Origin: CADEDV01 sp964596345
Lineage (GTDB): Bacteria; Bacteroidota; Bacteroidia; Chitinophagales; Chitinophagaceae
Direction: 5' to 3'
Length of the DNA: 64,000 bases
Assembly (NCBI GenBank): GCA_964596345.1
Contig: CAZQSZ010000008.1
Coordinates: 62,001 to 126,000, forward strand
The notes under the pieces are model-generated. The model was not told the origin of the DNA. It was given only the letters and a program-made list of their open reading frames with translations, and made no database searches. Of the stretch, positions 26,224 through 34,865 are shown in pieces (position 1 is the first letter of the stretch; the number at the start of each line of letters is the position of its first letter). Position numbers and translations under genes: made by a program.

Positions 26224-27531
26224 GGAATTGCCATCCGCTGCATCCTGCCATTTTTCCCAGAGCATCACACCATTGGCAATATCCTTCGCCAGTTTGGCTT
26301 TTCGTTTTACCGTGTACTGGCCATTATAATAAATAGTATAGTTCGTAAAACCTCCGGCTGTAACAGTGGCAGAATCATAGAGTGGATTGCCACCCTGCGA
26401 TAAGATCGTTTTATACGTCAGCACCGTATTGGTTTGTGTGATCCCGCTGGGTCTTCCATAAGCCGGCAATCCCAATACAGCTTTGGAGGCGGGCATTCCT
26501 CTTGTCGTAAGCCAGTAGTTCAAACAGGTTTGTGCCAGTGCATAATCGCTGTGATGCCGGTACGGCACCGTTGTATTGAAATCATCATAGGCCATGATGT
26601 TGAAGAAATCGGTATAAGCGAAGATCTCATTTTTGATCGCATCTCTTATACCACCAGCATATTTACCGGCCGTAACCGCTGCCGAAAGATAATACCGGGC
26701 ATCCCGGTGCAGTGAGTCTGATAATTCCTTCATCAATGCGGTGAATGTTACATCCGTTCCATCCGTAGTGGTGGGGAATTCCCAGTCCATGTCCACGCCA
26801 TCAAAATTATATTGCCGCACTTTCGCCATCACATCTTTGACAAATGTATTCCGGCCTGCTGCCGTAGCTGCCATATTCTTAAAGTTCGTTTTGCCATCAC
26901 CGCTCCCGTCATTGATACCCACAAATATTTTAGCGTTGTTGGTTCTTGCTTTCAGGATCACTGCATCCAGTGTGGCTGGGCTGTTCACCGTCAATGTTCC
27001 TGTTGCGTTCACGCCAAAGAAGGCATAGATCACCACATTGGTCATCCTGAATTTGATATCGAGTACATCAGCTGGGTTACGGTACGATGGAAAATAACCC
27101 ACTACATAATATCCAAAAGAAGGAGGTGCCTGTATCACCGCACAGGTAAATGAAGTAACGGAAGTGGTACAACCCGTTGCGGCACCGCTTGCATTTTTAG
27201 GTTGCACATACCAGTATAAAGTCTGGCTGGCTGCAAAAACAGGAACGGTATAATTATAACTGGTGGCGGTTACATTACTGGCGATCAGTGAAGCGGTAGC
27301 AGCAGTAGCACCGAGATAAATATCATAACTGGCAGCACCGGATACGGCAGTCCAGCTCAGTGTCAGCGGTCCCGAACTAACAAAAGATCCATTGGCCGGT
27401 GCTGTATTGGCAGCACAACCCGGCACGGCGGGCGGAGGCGGTGTGGGTGTACCACTGTCTTTTTTGCTGCAAGATGCTAAGACAACAACAAATAACAGAA
27501 CAGGGATAAGAAATCGTGACAGGGATCGCAT
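26182..27531 (-). CDS. GH18 chitinase-like lipoprotein with FN3/Ig domain
   Basis: 449 aa. N-terminal lipoprotein signal with lipobox LASC (about residue 21), a Pro-rich linker, an FN3-like domain (about 35-130: LTLSWTAVSGAASYDIYLG), then a GH18 barrel. The GH18 signature DGVDMDWEF carries the D-x-x-D-x-D-x-E catalytic motif, and the barrel-end motifs INIMAYDDF and GVMLWEKW follow. It is expected on the cell surface or in the periplasm, cleaving chitin- or GlcNAc-containing glycans. Divergent from the S46 peptidase. Confidence 0.93.
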   Translation of the reverse strand: MRSLSRFLIPVLLFVVVLASCSKKDSGTPTPPPPAVPGCAANTAPANGSFVSSGPLTLSWTAVSGAASYDIYLGATAATASLIASNVTATSYNYTVPVFAASQTLYWYVQPKNASGAATGCTTSVTSFTCAVIQAPPSFGYYVVGYFPSYRNPADVLDIKFRMTNVVIYAFFGVNATGTLTVNSPATLDAVILKARTNNAKIFVGINDGSGDGKTNFKNMAATAAGRNTFVKDVMAKVRQYNFDGVDMDWEFPTTTDGTDVTFTALMKELSDSLHRDARYYLSAAVTAGKYAGGIRDAIKNEIFAYTDFFNIMAYDDFNTTVPYRHHSDYALAQTCLNYWLTTRGMPASKAVLGLPAYGRPSGITQTNTVLTYKTILSQGGNPLYDSATVTAGGFTNYTIYYNGQYTVKRKAKLAKDIANGVMLWEKWQDAADGNSLLKAACDTVGRAY

Positions 27532-27599
27532 AGTAATGGTTTACCGCTTCAAAATACAACATTTGACGAATCTCATACCGGGCTCAACCCAATTTTCAG

Positions 27600-27607
27600 T
27601 AGGTTTG
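27600..27607 (+). promoter_or_regulatory. Candidate -7 box for the S46 peptidase
   Basis: TAGGTTTG matches TAnnTTTG and lies 19 bases before the ATG. The nearest TTTG upstream is too far away for a standard -33 element. Confidence 0.35.
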
Positions 27608-27626
27608 CTCACTAAATTTTTCAGTT

Positions 27627-29792
27627 ATGAAGAAGTTATTCCTGACGATTGTACTATCCGTATCACTGTTCTTTAAATCCTTCGCTGATGAAGGTATGTG
27701 GCTGCCCTTATTGTTAGGCCAGCAGGTATATAATGATATGGTCAAAAAAGGGTTGAAACTGACCAAAGACCAGTTATATCATATCAATAAAGCCTCTTTG
27801 AAAGATGCCATTATCATTTTTGGCGGTGGCTGCACCGGCGAGATCGTAAGTGCAGAGGGGTTGATCTTTACCAATCACCACTGCGGGTATGATGCCATCG
27901 CTAATGCAAGTTCCGTTGATCACAACTACCTGCAGAATGGTTTTTATGCAAAAAATAAAGGAGAAGAAATTCCCACTTCGCTTTCTGTGCAGTTCCTCCT
28001 GCGCATTGATGATGTAACGGCACTGGTGCTTGATTCCTTAAAAGGATTGAGTGGTGCGGAGAGAGTGCAACGGCAGGGGGCTATACTTGCCAATATCAAT
28101 AAGAGAATGAGTGATGCCACACAAAATATTGAAACAAGGGTAAGTGCCTTATTCAAAGGCAACCAGTTCCTGGCATTTGTATACCAGCGCTACACTGATA
28201 TACGTTTGGTGGGCACACCTCCTGAAAGTGTAGGTAAGTTTGGGGGTGATACGGACAACTGGGAATGGCCCCGCCATACCGGTGATTTTTCCGTGTTCCG
28301 TGTATATGCTGATGCTGAAGGCAAACCTGCCAAATATGCTGAAGCCAACAAACCCCTGAAACCAAAATGGTACTTACCTGTTTCCTTAAAGCCATTGAAA
28401 GATGGTGACTTTGCCATGATCTGGGGTTATCCCGGCGGCACCAACCGCTATGAAAGCTCTTATGGTATCAAACTGGCCACCGATATCAATAACCCGACAT
28501 TAGTGAAACTGCGTGACATGCGGTTGAAATATATGTTCGAGGAAATGAAAAAAGATCCGGCTATTAAATTGCAATTAGCTTCTTCTTACGCCGGTATTGC
28601 CAACTACTGGAAATTTTTTGATGGTGAAACAAAACAGTTATTGAAATACGATGTATTCGGCCAGAAGAAAAAAGCAGAAGAAAAATTCAATGCCTGGGCC
28701 AAAGGAAAGCCTGAGTATGAAAACATTTTTGCCGACTGGGGCAAGGCTTATGAAGCATGGACCCCTTTTGCCAAACACCGCCAGTATATTAATGAGGGCA
28801 TCTTCGGTTCACCGCTGATCGGTTTTGCTTCTTCGCTGATCCAATTAGAAACAGCATTGGTTAAAACCGGTTCCACACAAGCCGATATTAAAAAAGCTGC
28901 TGAAGCGGCCAACCAGCAACGGAAGAATTTCCTCGCCGGCGAGAATAAATTATCCGATGAACATATCGTGGCGGCAGTGACCCGTATGTTCTATGAAGAC
29001 GTGGACAAAGAGCAGCACCCGGTTGGTTTTTACGGCAACCTGAAAAATACCTATGGCCCGCTGAATGATGAGGCAACCTATAAAAAATATGCAGCCGATA
29101 TCTTCAGCAAGACCATCATCTTTGATGATGCCCGCTGGAATGCTTTTATTGCTAATCCTGATGCCAATACCTTGCAGTCCGATCCTGCTTTTGGCTATGC
29201 CAGTACTTTCTATACCAATTACAGTTCCAAATACCTGCCCAAGTTTCAGCAGTTCAATGCAAAAAATGCAGAGTTTGGAAGACTCTACCTGAAAGGCATT
29301 ATGGAAATGGACCCGGTAAAAGCCAAAATGATGTATCCCGATGCAACATTTACCATGCGGGTCAGCTATGGTAATGTAAAATCCTACCGGCCAAGAGATG
29401 CCGTATTCTATGATTATGTCACCACATCAAAAGGCTTGCTGGAAAAATACAAAGCCGGTGATTATGAATTCGATCTCCCTGCTAACCAGATCGAACTGTT
29501 GAAGAAAAAAGATTTCGGCCAGTATATGGACCCCACCCGTAAAGACCTGGTGATCGGTTTCATCACCACCAATGATATTACGGGTGGAAATTCCGGTTCG
29601 CCTGTGATCAATAACAAAGGCGAGCTGATCGGCCTGGCTTTCGATGGCAACTACGAAGCCCTGAGCCATAAACTGGCTTTTGATAAAGACCTGAACCGTA
29701 CCATCTGCGTGGACATCCGCTATGTGCTCTGGTGTATTGATAAACTCGGTGGCGGCAGCAATATCATCAAAGAATTAAAACTGATGAAATAA
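27627..29792 (+). CDS. S46-family dipeptidyl-peptidase, DPP7-like
   Basis: 721 aa, normal for S46. Signal peptide 1-20, so periplasmic. The chymotrypsin-like fold carries catalytic His in TNHHCGYDA (H85), Asp in the region TDNWEWPRHTGDFSVFR, and Ser in TGGNSGSPVINNKGE (about 658). After the Ser the sequence reads GLAFDGNYEA. DPP7 enzymes have Gly here, whereas DPP11 (acidic specificity) has Arg, so hydrophobic P1 specificity is inferred. It would release dipeptides for uptake. Confidence 0.93.
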   Translation: MKKLFLTIVLSVSLFFKSFADEGMWLPLLLGQQVYNDMVKKGLKLTKDQLYHINKASLKDAIIIFGGGCTGEIVSAEGLIFTNHHCGYDAIANASSVDHNYLQNGFYAKNKGEEIPTSLSVQFLLRIDDVTALVLDSLKGLSGAERVQRQGAILANINKRMSDATQNIETRVSALFKGNQFLAFVYQRYTDIRLVGTPPESVGKFGGDTDNWEWPRHTGDFSVFRVYADAEGKPAKYAEANKPLKPKWYLPVSLKPLKDGDFAMIWGYPGGTNRYESSYGIKLATDINNPTLVKLRDMRLKYMFEEMKKDPAIKLQLASSYAGIANYWKFFDGETKQLLKYDVFGQKKKAEEKFNAWAKGKPEYENIFADWGKAYEAWTPFAKHRQYINEGIFGSPLIGFASSLIQLETALVKTGSTQADIKKAAEAANQQRKNFLAGENKLSDEHIVAAVTRMFYEDVDKEQHPVGFYGNLKNTYGPLNDEATYKKYAADIFSKTIIFDDARWNAFIANPDANTLQSDPAFGYASTFYTNYSSKYLPKFQQFNAKNAEFGRLYLKGIMEMDPVKAKMMYPDATFTMRVSYGNVKSYRPRDAVFYDYVTTSKGLLEKYKAGDYEFDLPANQIELLKKKDFGQYMDPTRKDLVIGFITTNDITGGNSGSPVINNKGELIGLAFDGNYEALSHKLAFDKDLNRTICVDIRYVLWCIDKLGGGSNIIKELKLMK

Positions 29793-29812
29793 GTTTCGTA
29801 AAAAATACTTTT

Positions 29813-29844
29813 AAAGCGATGGTGAATTTCGCCATCGCTTTTTT
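29813..29844 (+). terminator. Rho-independent terminator
   Basis: Stem AAAGCGATGGTGA / TCGCCATCGCTTT (13 bp, one G-U) with a 3-base loop and T6, directly after the S46 gene. Confidence 0.9.
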
Positions 29845-29854
29845 ATTTTAGTAT

Positions 29855-30661
29855 ATGCCAGGAATGAAGCTTATCCCCTTTTTTATCCTTTCTGCCGTCT
29901 TACTCAGTAGTTGCAGGAGCCGGGTTTATAATATTCCTACAGGCAGTATGGAGGAAACCCTGCCGGTAAGCAGCAATATCCTTGTTAAAAATTCTTCCTC
30001 GTTTCAGCGGGATGATATTGTTGTATTTAGTTATTATGGAAATAACTATACCGTCCAACCAGATGAAAATGGGCAATGGCCGCAGCATTGGGAAAAACGA
30101 GTGTACCGCCTGGTAGCTATATCAGGAGATATTATAGAAATTAGGAACGGGGACCTCTTTATAAACGATAAAAAAGTAACGTTACCACCAAAAGCTTTGA
30201 TGACTTATGAAATAAAAGCAACTACTTTCCTGGATGACCTCCCGGAAAGAAAAGAATTCCCTGTTCAAATTAAGTCACGGCTTGGTGATACTATTATTTA
30301 TACAGCAGCTTTAACTACCGAACAGGTTGCCCAATTCAGGCAACGCAAACCCGCTGTGATCAGTGTAGAAAAAGAAATGGCAACATTTGCATATACAGAA
30401 TCTATGTTTACCCGTAATGATGAAAAAAACCAGTGGACCGTTGATAATTATGGGCCGTTGAAAATACCTTCTCCCGGCGAAAAAATTGTTGTGACCCGTT
30501 TCAACTATACACTATATCAAAATATTCCAGGCATCCGGGAAGGGGAACAAGTACTGAAAGAAAAACTCTATTTTGTAATGGGTGACAATCGTCATGCGGC
30601 TCAAGATTCCCGCTTCATTGGTTTTATTCCCCATTCAAATATGATTGGTATTGTCAAATAA
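29855..30661 (+). CDS. Signal peptidase I family protein with lipoprotein-type N-terminus
   Basis: 268 aa. The S26 catalytic Ser lies in IPTGSMEETL (about S32), the general-base Lys in EKRVYRLVAISGD (about K87), and the C-terminal box in MGDNRHAAQDSRFIGFIP. The usual N-terminal membrane anchor is replaced by a short hydrophobic stretch ending in LSSC, a lipobox, with the active Ser only about 14 residues beyond. If lipidated it would be held in a membrane by an acyl anchor rather than a helix. It is an accessory paralogue rather than an obvious main LepB. An alternative start is the Met at residue 4. Confidence 0.85.
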   Translation: MPGMKLIPFFILSAVLLSSCRSRVYNIPTGSMEETLPVSSNILVKNSSSFQRDDIVVFSYYGNNYTVQPDENGQWPQHWEKRVYRLVAISGDIIEIRNGDLFINDKKVTLPPKALMTYEIKATTFLDDLPERKEFPVQIKSRLGDTIIYTAALTTEQVAQFRQRKPAVISVEKEMATFAYTESMFTRNDEKNQWTVDNYGPLKIPSPGEKIVVTRFNYTLYQNIPGIREGEQVLKEKLYFVMGDNRHAAQDSRFIGFIPHSNMIGIVK

Positions 30662-30691
30662 AAAGATAAATTCGTTTTATAAACCATTCCA

Positions 30692-31366
30692 TTGAAGCGC
30701 TGCAGGCTACTTATTTTTCTTTTCCTTACTCTTTTTTCCGCATCCACATCGCTGGCACAAACACCCCTGTTCAGTATTGCCACGGATATGAACCTGCAAC
30801 GGAATTTTAAAAAAGGACAGCAATACTGGGCCATCGGGCATACCATACAGGGGCAGTTTAGTTTTACCCCCAAAGACGGCATCTATGTATGGGCCTCTTA
30901 TTATTCCGATGGAAAATTCAGTGATGATCTGACTGCCACGGCAAAATTACCTTCTACCCTTCCGCAACAGGTACCCTACCGCAATGATGCGCAAATGCGG
31001 TTCAAACAAATTTCCACCGGCTGGAAAAAATACCTCAAAGGAAGTTTTACCGCTGAAGAAGGATTTAATATCTATGGCTATGCCGGTTTCGGGCTGGTGC
31101 TGGGCCGGGTCATCAATACCCATTCAGAAAATATTGATACTTCGGTGTATCACGTTCCGGTTAAAAGCGGGAAAGCGAATTTCAAAAGACTGACGCTTGA
31201 TCTCGGGCTGGGCTGGGAAGTGCCGCTTGGCGGCAGCATCTATTTATATGCCGAAGGAAGAACCTGGATACCTGCCAGCAGTTATCCCAGCAACTATCTT
31301 TTCCTGAATAAGAATGCACCCATGATGGGAATGTTCAATGCCGGGCTCCGGATACTGTTTGATTAA
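30692..31366 (+). CDS. Putative outer-membrane beta-barrel protein
   Basis: 224 aa starting at TTG (an in-frame stop lies 12 bases upstream and no ATG gives the signal peptide). Signal peptide about 1-22 (FSASTSLAQ). The rest alternates polar and aromatic residues in beta strands (YWAIGHTIQGQFSFTP, GIYVWASYYSD, FNIYGYAGFGLVLG, LTLDLGLGWEVPLGG) and ends with FNAGLRILFD, a Phe/aromatic-terminated final strand typical of barrels. No named family is recognised. Confidence 0.75.
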   Translation: MKRCRLLIFLFLTLFSASTSLAQTPLFSIATDMNLQRNFKKGQQYWAIGHTIQGQFSFTPKDGIYVWASYYSDGKFSDDLTATAKLPSTLPQQVPYRNDAQMRFKQISTGWKKYLKGSFTAEEGFNIYGYAGFGLVLGRVINTHSENIDTSVYHVPVKSGKANFKRLTLDLGLGWEVPLGGSIYLYAEGRTWIPASSYPSNYLFLNKNAPMMGMFNAGLRILFD

Positions 31367-31423
31367 AAGTGAAATTTTCTCCCGCCCTGCTTCCTCTTTT
31401 GTTTATGCGTATTTTTGATGGCT

Positions 31424-32539
31424 ATGAGTAACAAGCTTTCCATCCGCCAGGTTGAGTTATACAAACTATCCATCCCCTTAATTGAACCCTTTATCACTTC
31501 ACTCGGAAGAGATGACAGTGCAGAAAATGTATTGGTAAAGATCATCACGAAGGAAGGCATTATTGGTTTTGGTGAATGCAGTCCCTATATGCCCATCAAT
31601 GGTGAAAGTGTGGACACCTGTTTTATCGTGGGGCAATATTTTGCGCAGGCACTGAAAGGAAAAGATCCATTGGATATTGAAGCCTGTATCCAACTGATGG
31701 ATTCCATTATCTATGCCAACGGCAGTATCAAGAGTGCTTTTGATATGGCCCTCTATGATATTGCTGCGCAACATGCCGCCATGCCGTTGTATCAATTCAT
31801 TGGCGGCAGCAATGATAAAGTGATCGTGACTGATTATACGGTGAGTGTGGGGGATATTGATAAGATGGTGGCTGATGCGCTGAAGATACAGGCACAGGGT
31901 TACCCGGCTATCAAAGTAAAACTGGGTAAGAACGGGACAACCGACGTGGAAAGAATGCGGGCTATCCGTGCAGCTGTTGGACCAGAGATACCGCTGCGTA
32001 TTGATGCCAACCAGGGCTGGACGGTGGAAGAAGCCATTGCTACCTTGCAGGCTTTAGCCCCCTTTGATATACAGCACTGCGAAGAACCGATACCCCGCTG
32101 GGATTTTATGCGCCTGCCCGAAGTAAAAAAAGCAAGCCCTATTGCGATCATGGCGGATGAATGTTGTGGTGATGACCATGATGCCGCCCGGTTGATTGCC
32201 ATTAATGCCTGTGACTATTTTAATATCAAGCTGGGCAAATCGGGCGGTATGTATAAAGGATTAAAAATGGTGCGGATGGCCGAAGCGGCCGGTTTGCATT
32301 TACAAGTGGGTGCCATGATCGAATCCCGGCTGGCGATGACCGCTTTTGCGCATTTTGCGTTATGCAGCCCTGCTATTGTCCATTTTGATTTTGACACAGC
32401 CCTGATGCTACGGGAAGACCCGGTGACCGGCGGCATTGTGTATGAAAAAAATGGCGTGGTGAAAGTGCCGGATACAATTGGATTGGGAGCAACGATTGAA
32501 GAAAGCTGGTTGAAGAAGATGGAGAAAGTGGTTATATAA
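31424..32539 (+). CDS. Enolase-superfamily dipeptide epimerase / muconate-lactonizing-like enzyme
   Basis: 371 aa. The N-terminal capping domain (VELYKLSIPLIEPFITSLG) precedes a TIM barrel with the conserved acid/base Lys in AIKVKLGKN (K-x-K), metal ligands Asp in LRIDANQGW, Glu in HCEEPI and Asp in MADECC, and the second Lys in NIKLGKSGG. The pattern fits L-Ala-D/L-Glu epimerases and related MLE-subgroup enzymes; the substrate is not certain. The start is placed at ATG 31424 because TATTTTTG (31410-31417), a perfect -7 box, ends just upstream. ATG 31418 is possible. Confidence 0.88.
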   Translation: MSNKLSIRQVELYKLSIPLIEPFITSLGRDDSAENVLVKIITKEGIIGFGECSPYMPINGESVDTCFIVGQYFAQALKGKDPLDIEACIQLMDSIIYANGSIKSAFDMALYDIAAQHAAMPLYQFIGGSNDKVIVTDYTVSVGDIDKMVADALKIQAQGYPAIKVKLGKNGTTDVERMRAIRAAVGPEIPLRIDANQGWTVEEAIATLQALAPFDIQHCEEPIPRWDFMRLPEVKKASPIAIMADECCGDDHDAARLIAINACDYFNIKLGKSGGMYKGLKMVRMAEAAGLHLQVGAMIESRLAMTAFAHFALCSPAIVHFDFDTALMLREDPVTGGIVYEKNGVVKVPDTIGLGATIEESWLKKMEKVVI

Positions 32540-32842
32540 ATACCGGAGGCAGTTGGATTGTCGCAACTCCTTTTTACCTGTAAAAATCTTGCATAAACTG
32601 ATCTAAGCGAATGAAAATCAGGGCGACAATTTTTTGAAGTTCCTGCTGGAAACAGTTCGTATATTCGGCAATACACACATTGGTGGCAAGCTTAATGGAA
32701 CTCCCTGCTAACGAACAAGCTTGACTTGACCCAGTTTTTCAAAAAAAGTACCATTTTCTTTAAAAATATTTTTGCCAATTTTATTAACTGTTAGTAATAT
32801 TCTCTATATTTACATCAGATTAGTTCTTTGAAAGTGATTCGA
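32540..32842. other. AT-rich gap at the left edge of the accessory island
   Basis: No supported ORF. Composition turns visibly AT-rich from about 32560, in contrast with the preceding gene. The final part (32760-32842) should hold the promoter of the retron RNA; TATATTTA near 32804 is a weak -7 candidate. Confidence 0.6.
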
Positions 32843-33103
32843 TGTCTTTTTTCTAAGTGGAGTTCCTTTGAATGTCCGAGAGGACAAACCTTAACAGGTA
32901 AACTAACAGCACACATTGATTATCCGATTCTGTACGTCTGCATTCTGTGTAGTATTGTCTGAAACTATGACAAGAAGAGCCAGTAAAGCAATTATAGAAA
33001 ATAAGATGCAATGATTGAATTGTTATTATGCAGTATTGATTTAATACGCAGGAATTTTAAGCGAGTGTACGAGAACATTGCCAACGCACTTAGGACTTAG
33101 ACG
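32843..33103 (+). ncRNA. Predicted retron msr-msd RNA
   Basis: The ends pair as a1/a2: TTCTAAGTG (32851-32859) with CACTTAGGA (33087-33095), 9 bp with one G-U; then a 3x3 internal loop; then TGTCT (32843-32847) with AGACG (33099-33103), again with one G-U. Directly after a1 come a G-rich priming candidate (G at 32860 or 32862) and two small msr-like hairpins: TGTCC-GAGA-GGACA (32873-32886, GNRA loop) and ACCT-TAAC-AGGT (32888-32899). A long imperfect stem follows (TTCTGTAC 32928-32935 with GTACGAGAA 33067-33075, and TCTGC with GCAGG) and is the candidate msd. It precedes the reverse transcriptase operon in the same orientation, as expected for a retron. Confidence 0.6.
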
Positions 33104-33109
33104 CCTAAC

Positions 33110-33179
33110 TGCTCATATTTCCATTATTGATTACGCAGGACAATAATGGTGTTGTCTATAAAAACAAAATATATGAGCA
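33110..33179. repeat. Nested palindrome between the retron RNA and its operon
   Basis: Outer arms TGCTCATAT (33110-33118) and ATATGAGCA (33171-33179), inner arms CCATTATTG (33121-33129) and CAATAATGG (33141-33149), all perfect 9-mers. The outer arm covers the ATG at 33173. It could be a start-codon-masking RNA hairpin or, for the inner palindrome, an operator for the XRE-type protein encoded downstream. Confidence 0.8.
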
Positions 33180-33442
33180 GATTAAAACAAAATCGAATCA
33201 TTGATAATGCAATAAAAAGTATTGCATCTATCACTCAGAACCAGTGTTCTCTTTCGGATTCAGACTTAATTGTCGTAAATGAGGCTTCGGAAAGACTTCA
33301 GCGTTTGAAACGGAAAAAAGGTAAGACCAATGAGCAAATTCGTGATGAAATTGCGAAAGTCATTGTACTTCTTATTGTGTTTTTCGCAAAAGACGAAGCT
33401 GTTGTAGCAAAGATGCCAAATGATAATTCGAACACTCCTTAA
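33173..33442 (+). CDS. Small helical protein of the retron locus, unknown function
   Basis: 89 aa from ATG 33173 (an in-frame ATG at 33146 lies inside the palindrome and would add 9 residues). Mostly charged helix (RIIDNAIKSIASITQ, ASERLQRLKRKKGKTNEQIRDEIAK) followed by a short hydrophobic segment (VIVLLIVFFA). I recognise no family. It is the first gene of a tight run with the HTH and RT genes (gap 19 bases, then an overlap), so it is probably part of the same system. Confidence 0.65.
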   Translation: MSRLKQNRIIDNAIKSIASITQNQCSLSDSDLIVVNEASERLQRLKRKKGKTNEQIRDEIAKVIVLLIVFFAKDEAVVAKMPNDNSNTP

Positions 33443-33461
33443 ATTTTTTCAATTTCAAAAA

Positions 33462-33752
33462 ATGGATTTAGGGATCATAATTAAAAATATTAGAAAGCAA
33501 AAAGGACAAACCCAAGCGGAGTTTGCCCTTTCGTGTGGTATTACTCAAACTTATCTTTCACAAATCGAAAATAATTCGAAAGAGCCCACTCTTTCAACGT
33601 TAAAGCTAATTAGTGAAAATTTGAACATTCCTTTGCCAATATTATTTTTTCTGTCAATGACAGAAGAAGATGTTCAGCCTAGTAAAAGAAAGGCTTTTCA
33701 AATTGTTAGCCCTTCAGTGAAATCTCTTGTAAATGAATTCTTCGCAGTCTAA
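33462..33752 (+). CDS. XRE-family helix-turn-helix protein of the retron locus
   Basis: 96 aa from ATG 33462. Residues about 4-58 are a Cro/C1-type HTH (IIKNIRKQKGQTQAEFALS, then ITQTYLSQIENNSKEPTLSTLKLI). The short C-terminal tail (MTEEDVQPSKRKAFQIVSPSV) carries no recognised domain. It overlaps the RT start by 20 bases, implying translational coupling. Retrons with HTH partner proteins are known; here it could be the regulator, binding the palindrome upstream, or the effector. An upstream start at 33420 is possible but adds a basic/hydrophobic stretch not typical of the family. Confidence 0.82.
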   Translation: MDLGIIIKNIRKQKGQTQAEFALSCGITQTYLSQIENNSKEPTLSTLKLISENLNIPLPILFFLSMTEEDVQPSKRKAFQIVSPSVKSLVNEFFAV

Positions 33753-34641
33753 AAAAGATGCCTTTAAGAAGTATGAGTTCAAAAAACTCTGTCATATTCT
33801 AGGGTTTGAACAGAAACTTTTATTGAAATTATTCGATTCAATAGACGGTAATTATAAGGAATGGTCAGAAGTAAAAGAGGATAAAAACGGGAACCCAAAA
33901 ACTTATTTAGATGGCACAGTTAAAACCAGAACTTTTAGAAATCCATCCCAATTACTTAAGGTTATTCAAAAAAGAATTAAGAGTAATATCATAGACAAAA
34001 TTGCTTTACCAGATTGCATTCATGGAGGCGTTAAGAAAAGAAGTAACATTACCAATGCAAAAGCACATCAGGGTAATAAGTATCTTTTTGAAACAGACTT
34101 GCAAGAATTTTATCCAAACATTAGTATGGCTCGTGTTTATAAAACCTTTATTGCCCTCGGATATTCTACCCATATTTCACACTGGCTGACGACTCTCACG
34201 ACAAGAAAGAATGAATTACCACAAGGTAGCCCGACTAGTACGGGGATTTCGAATTTGGCGTTTGTAAAGACAGATTATAAACTTTTGAAGCTTTGCAAAA
34301 AAAACAACGTTATCTACACAAGGTATGTTGACGATTTGACCTTTTCTTCTCAACAAGATTTTGGGCACATAGTCAACGATATACTTAACATAGTCATTGG
34401 TGACAATTTCAAAATAAGCAGAAGGAAGACAAATTATAACGGTGAGCAAACTGTTACAGGAATAGTTGTGTTACTGAATAAAATCGATGCTCCCCAAAAA
34501 ATACACGACAAAGTAAAAATTGAGACAGATTCAAATAGTACCGTTAAGCCTTACACAAACTATCTAAATAACATTAGGAAGACTAATAAAAAATCAAAAA
34601 AGCCAGCCACCAACATTGCTATTGCCAATAGTGGGGCTTGA
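33733..34641 (+). CDS. Retron-type reverse transcriptase
   Basis: 302 aa, the usual retron RT length. RT motifs in order: NITNAKAHQGNKYLFETDLQEF (retron NAxxH motif near 110 and the first catalytic Asp near 121), PQGSPTS (about 162), TRYVDDLTFSS with the YVDD catalytic pair (about 195), SRRKT and the retron-diagnostic VTG in EQTVTGIVV (about 240). There is no maturase or integrase domain. The C-terminal thumb after NKIDAPQKI is Lys-rich and short, and the last residues (ATNIAIANSGA) look non-native, so the end may have been altered. AT-rich like the rest of the island. Confidence 0.9.
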   Translation: MNSSQSKKDAFKKYEFKKLCHILGFEQKLLLKLFDSIDGNYKEWSEVKEDKNGNPKTYLDGTVKTRTFRNPSQLLKVIQKRIKSNIIDKIALPDCIHGGVKKRSNITNAKAHQGNKYLFETDLQEFYPNISMARVYKTFIALGYSTHISHWLTTLTTRKNELPQGSPTSTGISNLAFVKTDYKLLKLCKKNNVIYTRYVDDLTFSSQQDFGHIVNDILNIVIGDNFKISRRKTNYNGEQTVTGIVVLLNKIDAPQKIHDKVKIETDSNSTVKPYTNYLNNIRKTNKKSKKPATNIAIANSGA

Positions 34642-34865
34642 CATTGGAGCAATCAGCAGTAGTAATTTTGTTGTACTTCGGTTCGGGGCTCGACGAATAA
34701 AATCCGGCTTTAGTTCTTAATATTTAACTTTATCAAAAAGCCAGGCAGCGTTTCCAGCGGACGGATTTCAAATATCCCATCATCGGCAATAGCTGGCCGT
34801 TAGTGGGTAGCAGCGGACAGGGCTAATGAAAAAAGGCGTTCGAAATAACATAAAATGATTTGATA

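Noticed and set aside
33103..33109. GCCTAAC resembling an integron attC core (RYYYAAC)
   Set aside because: No matching GTTRRRY partner with the right inverted arms follows, and no integrase is present. A 7-base match in this AT-rich DNA is not evidence. The bases are partly used by the predicted a2 arm.
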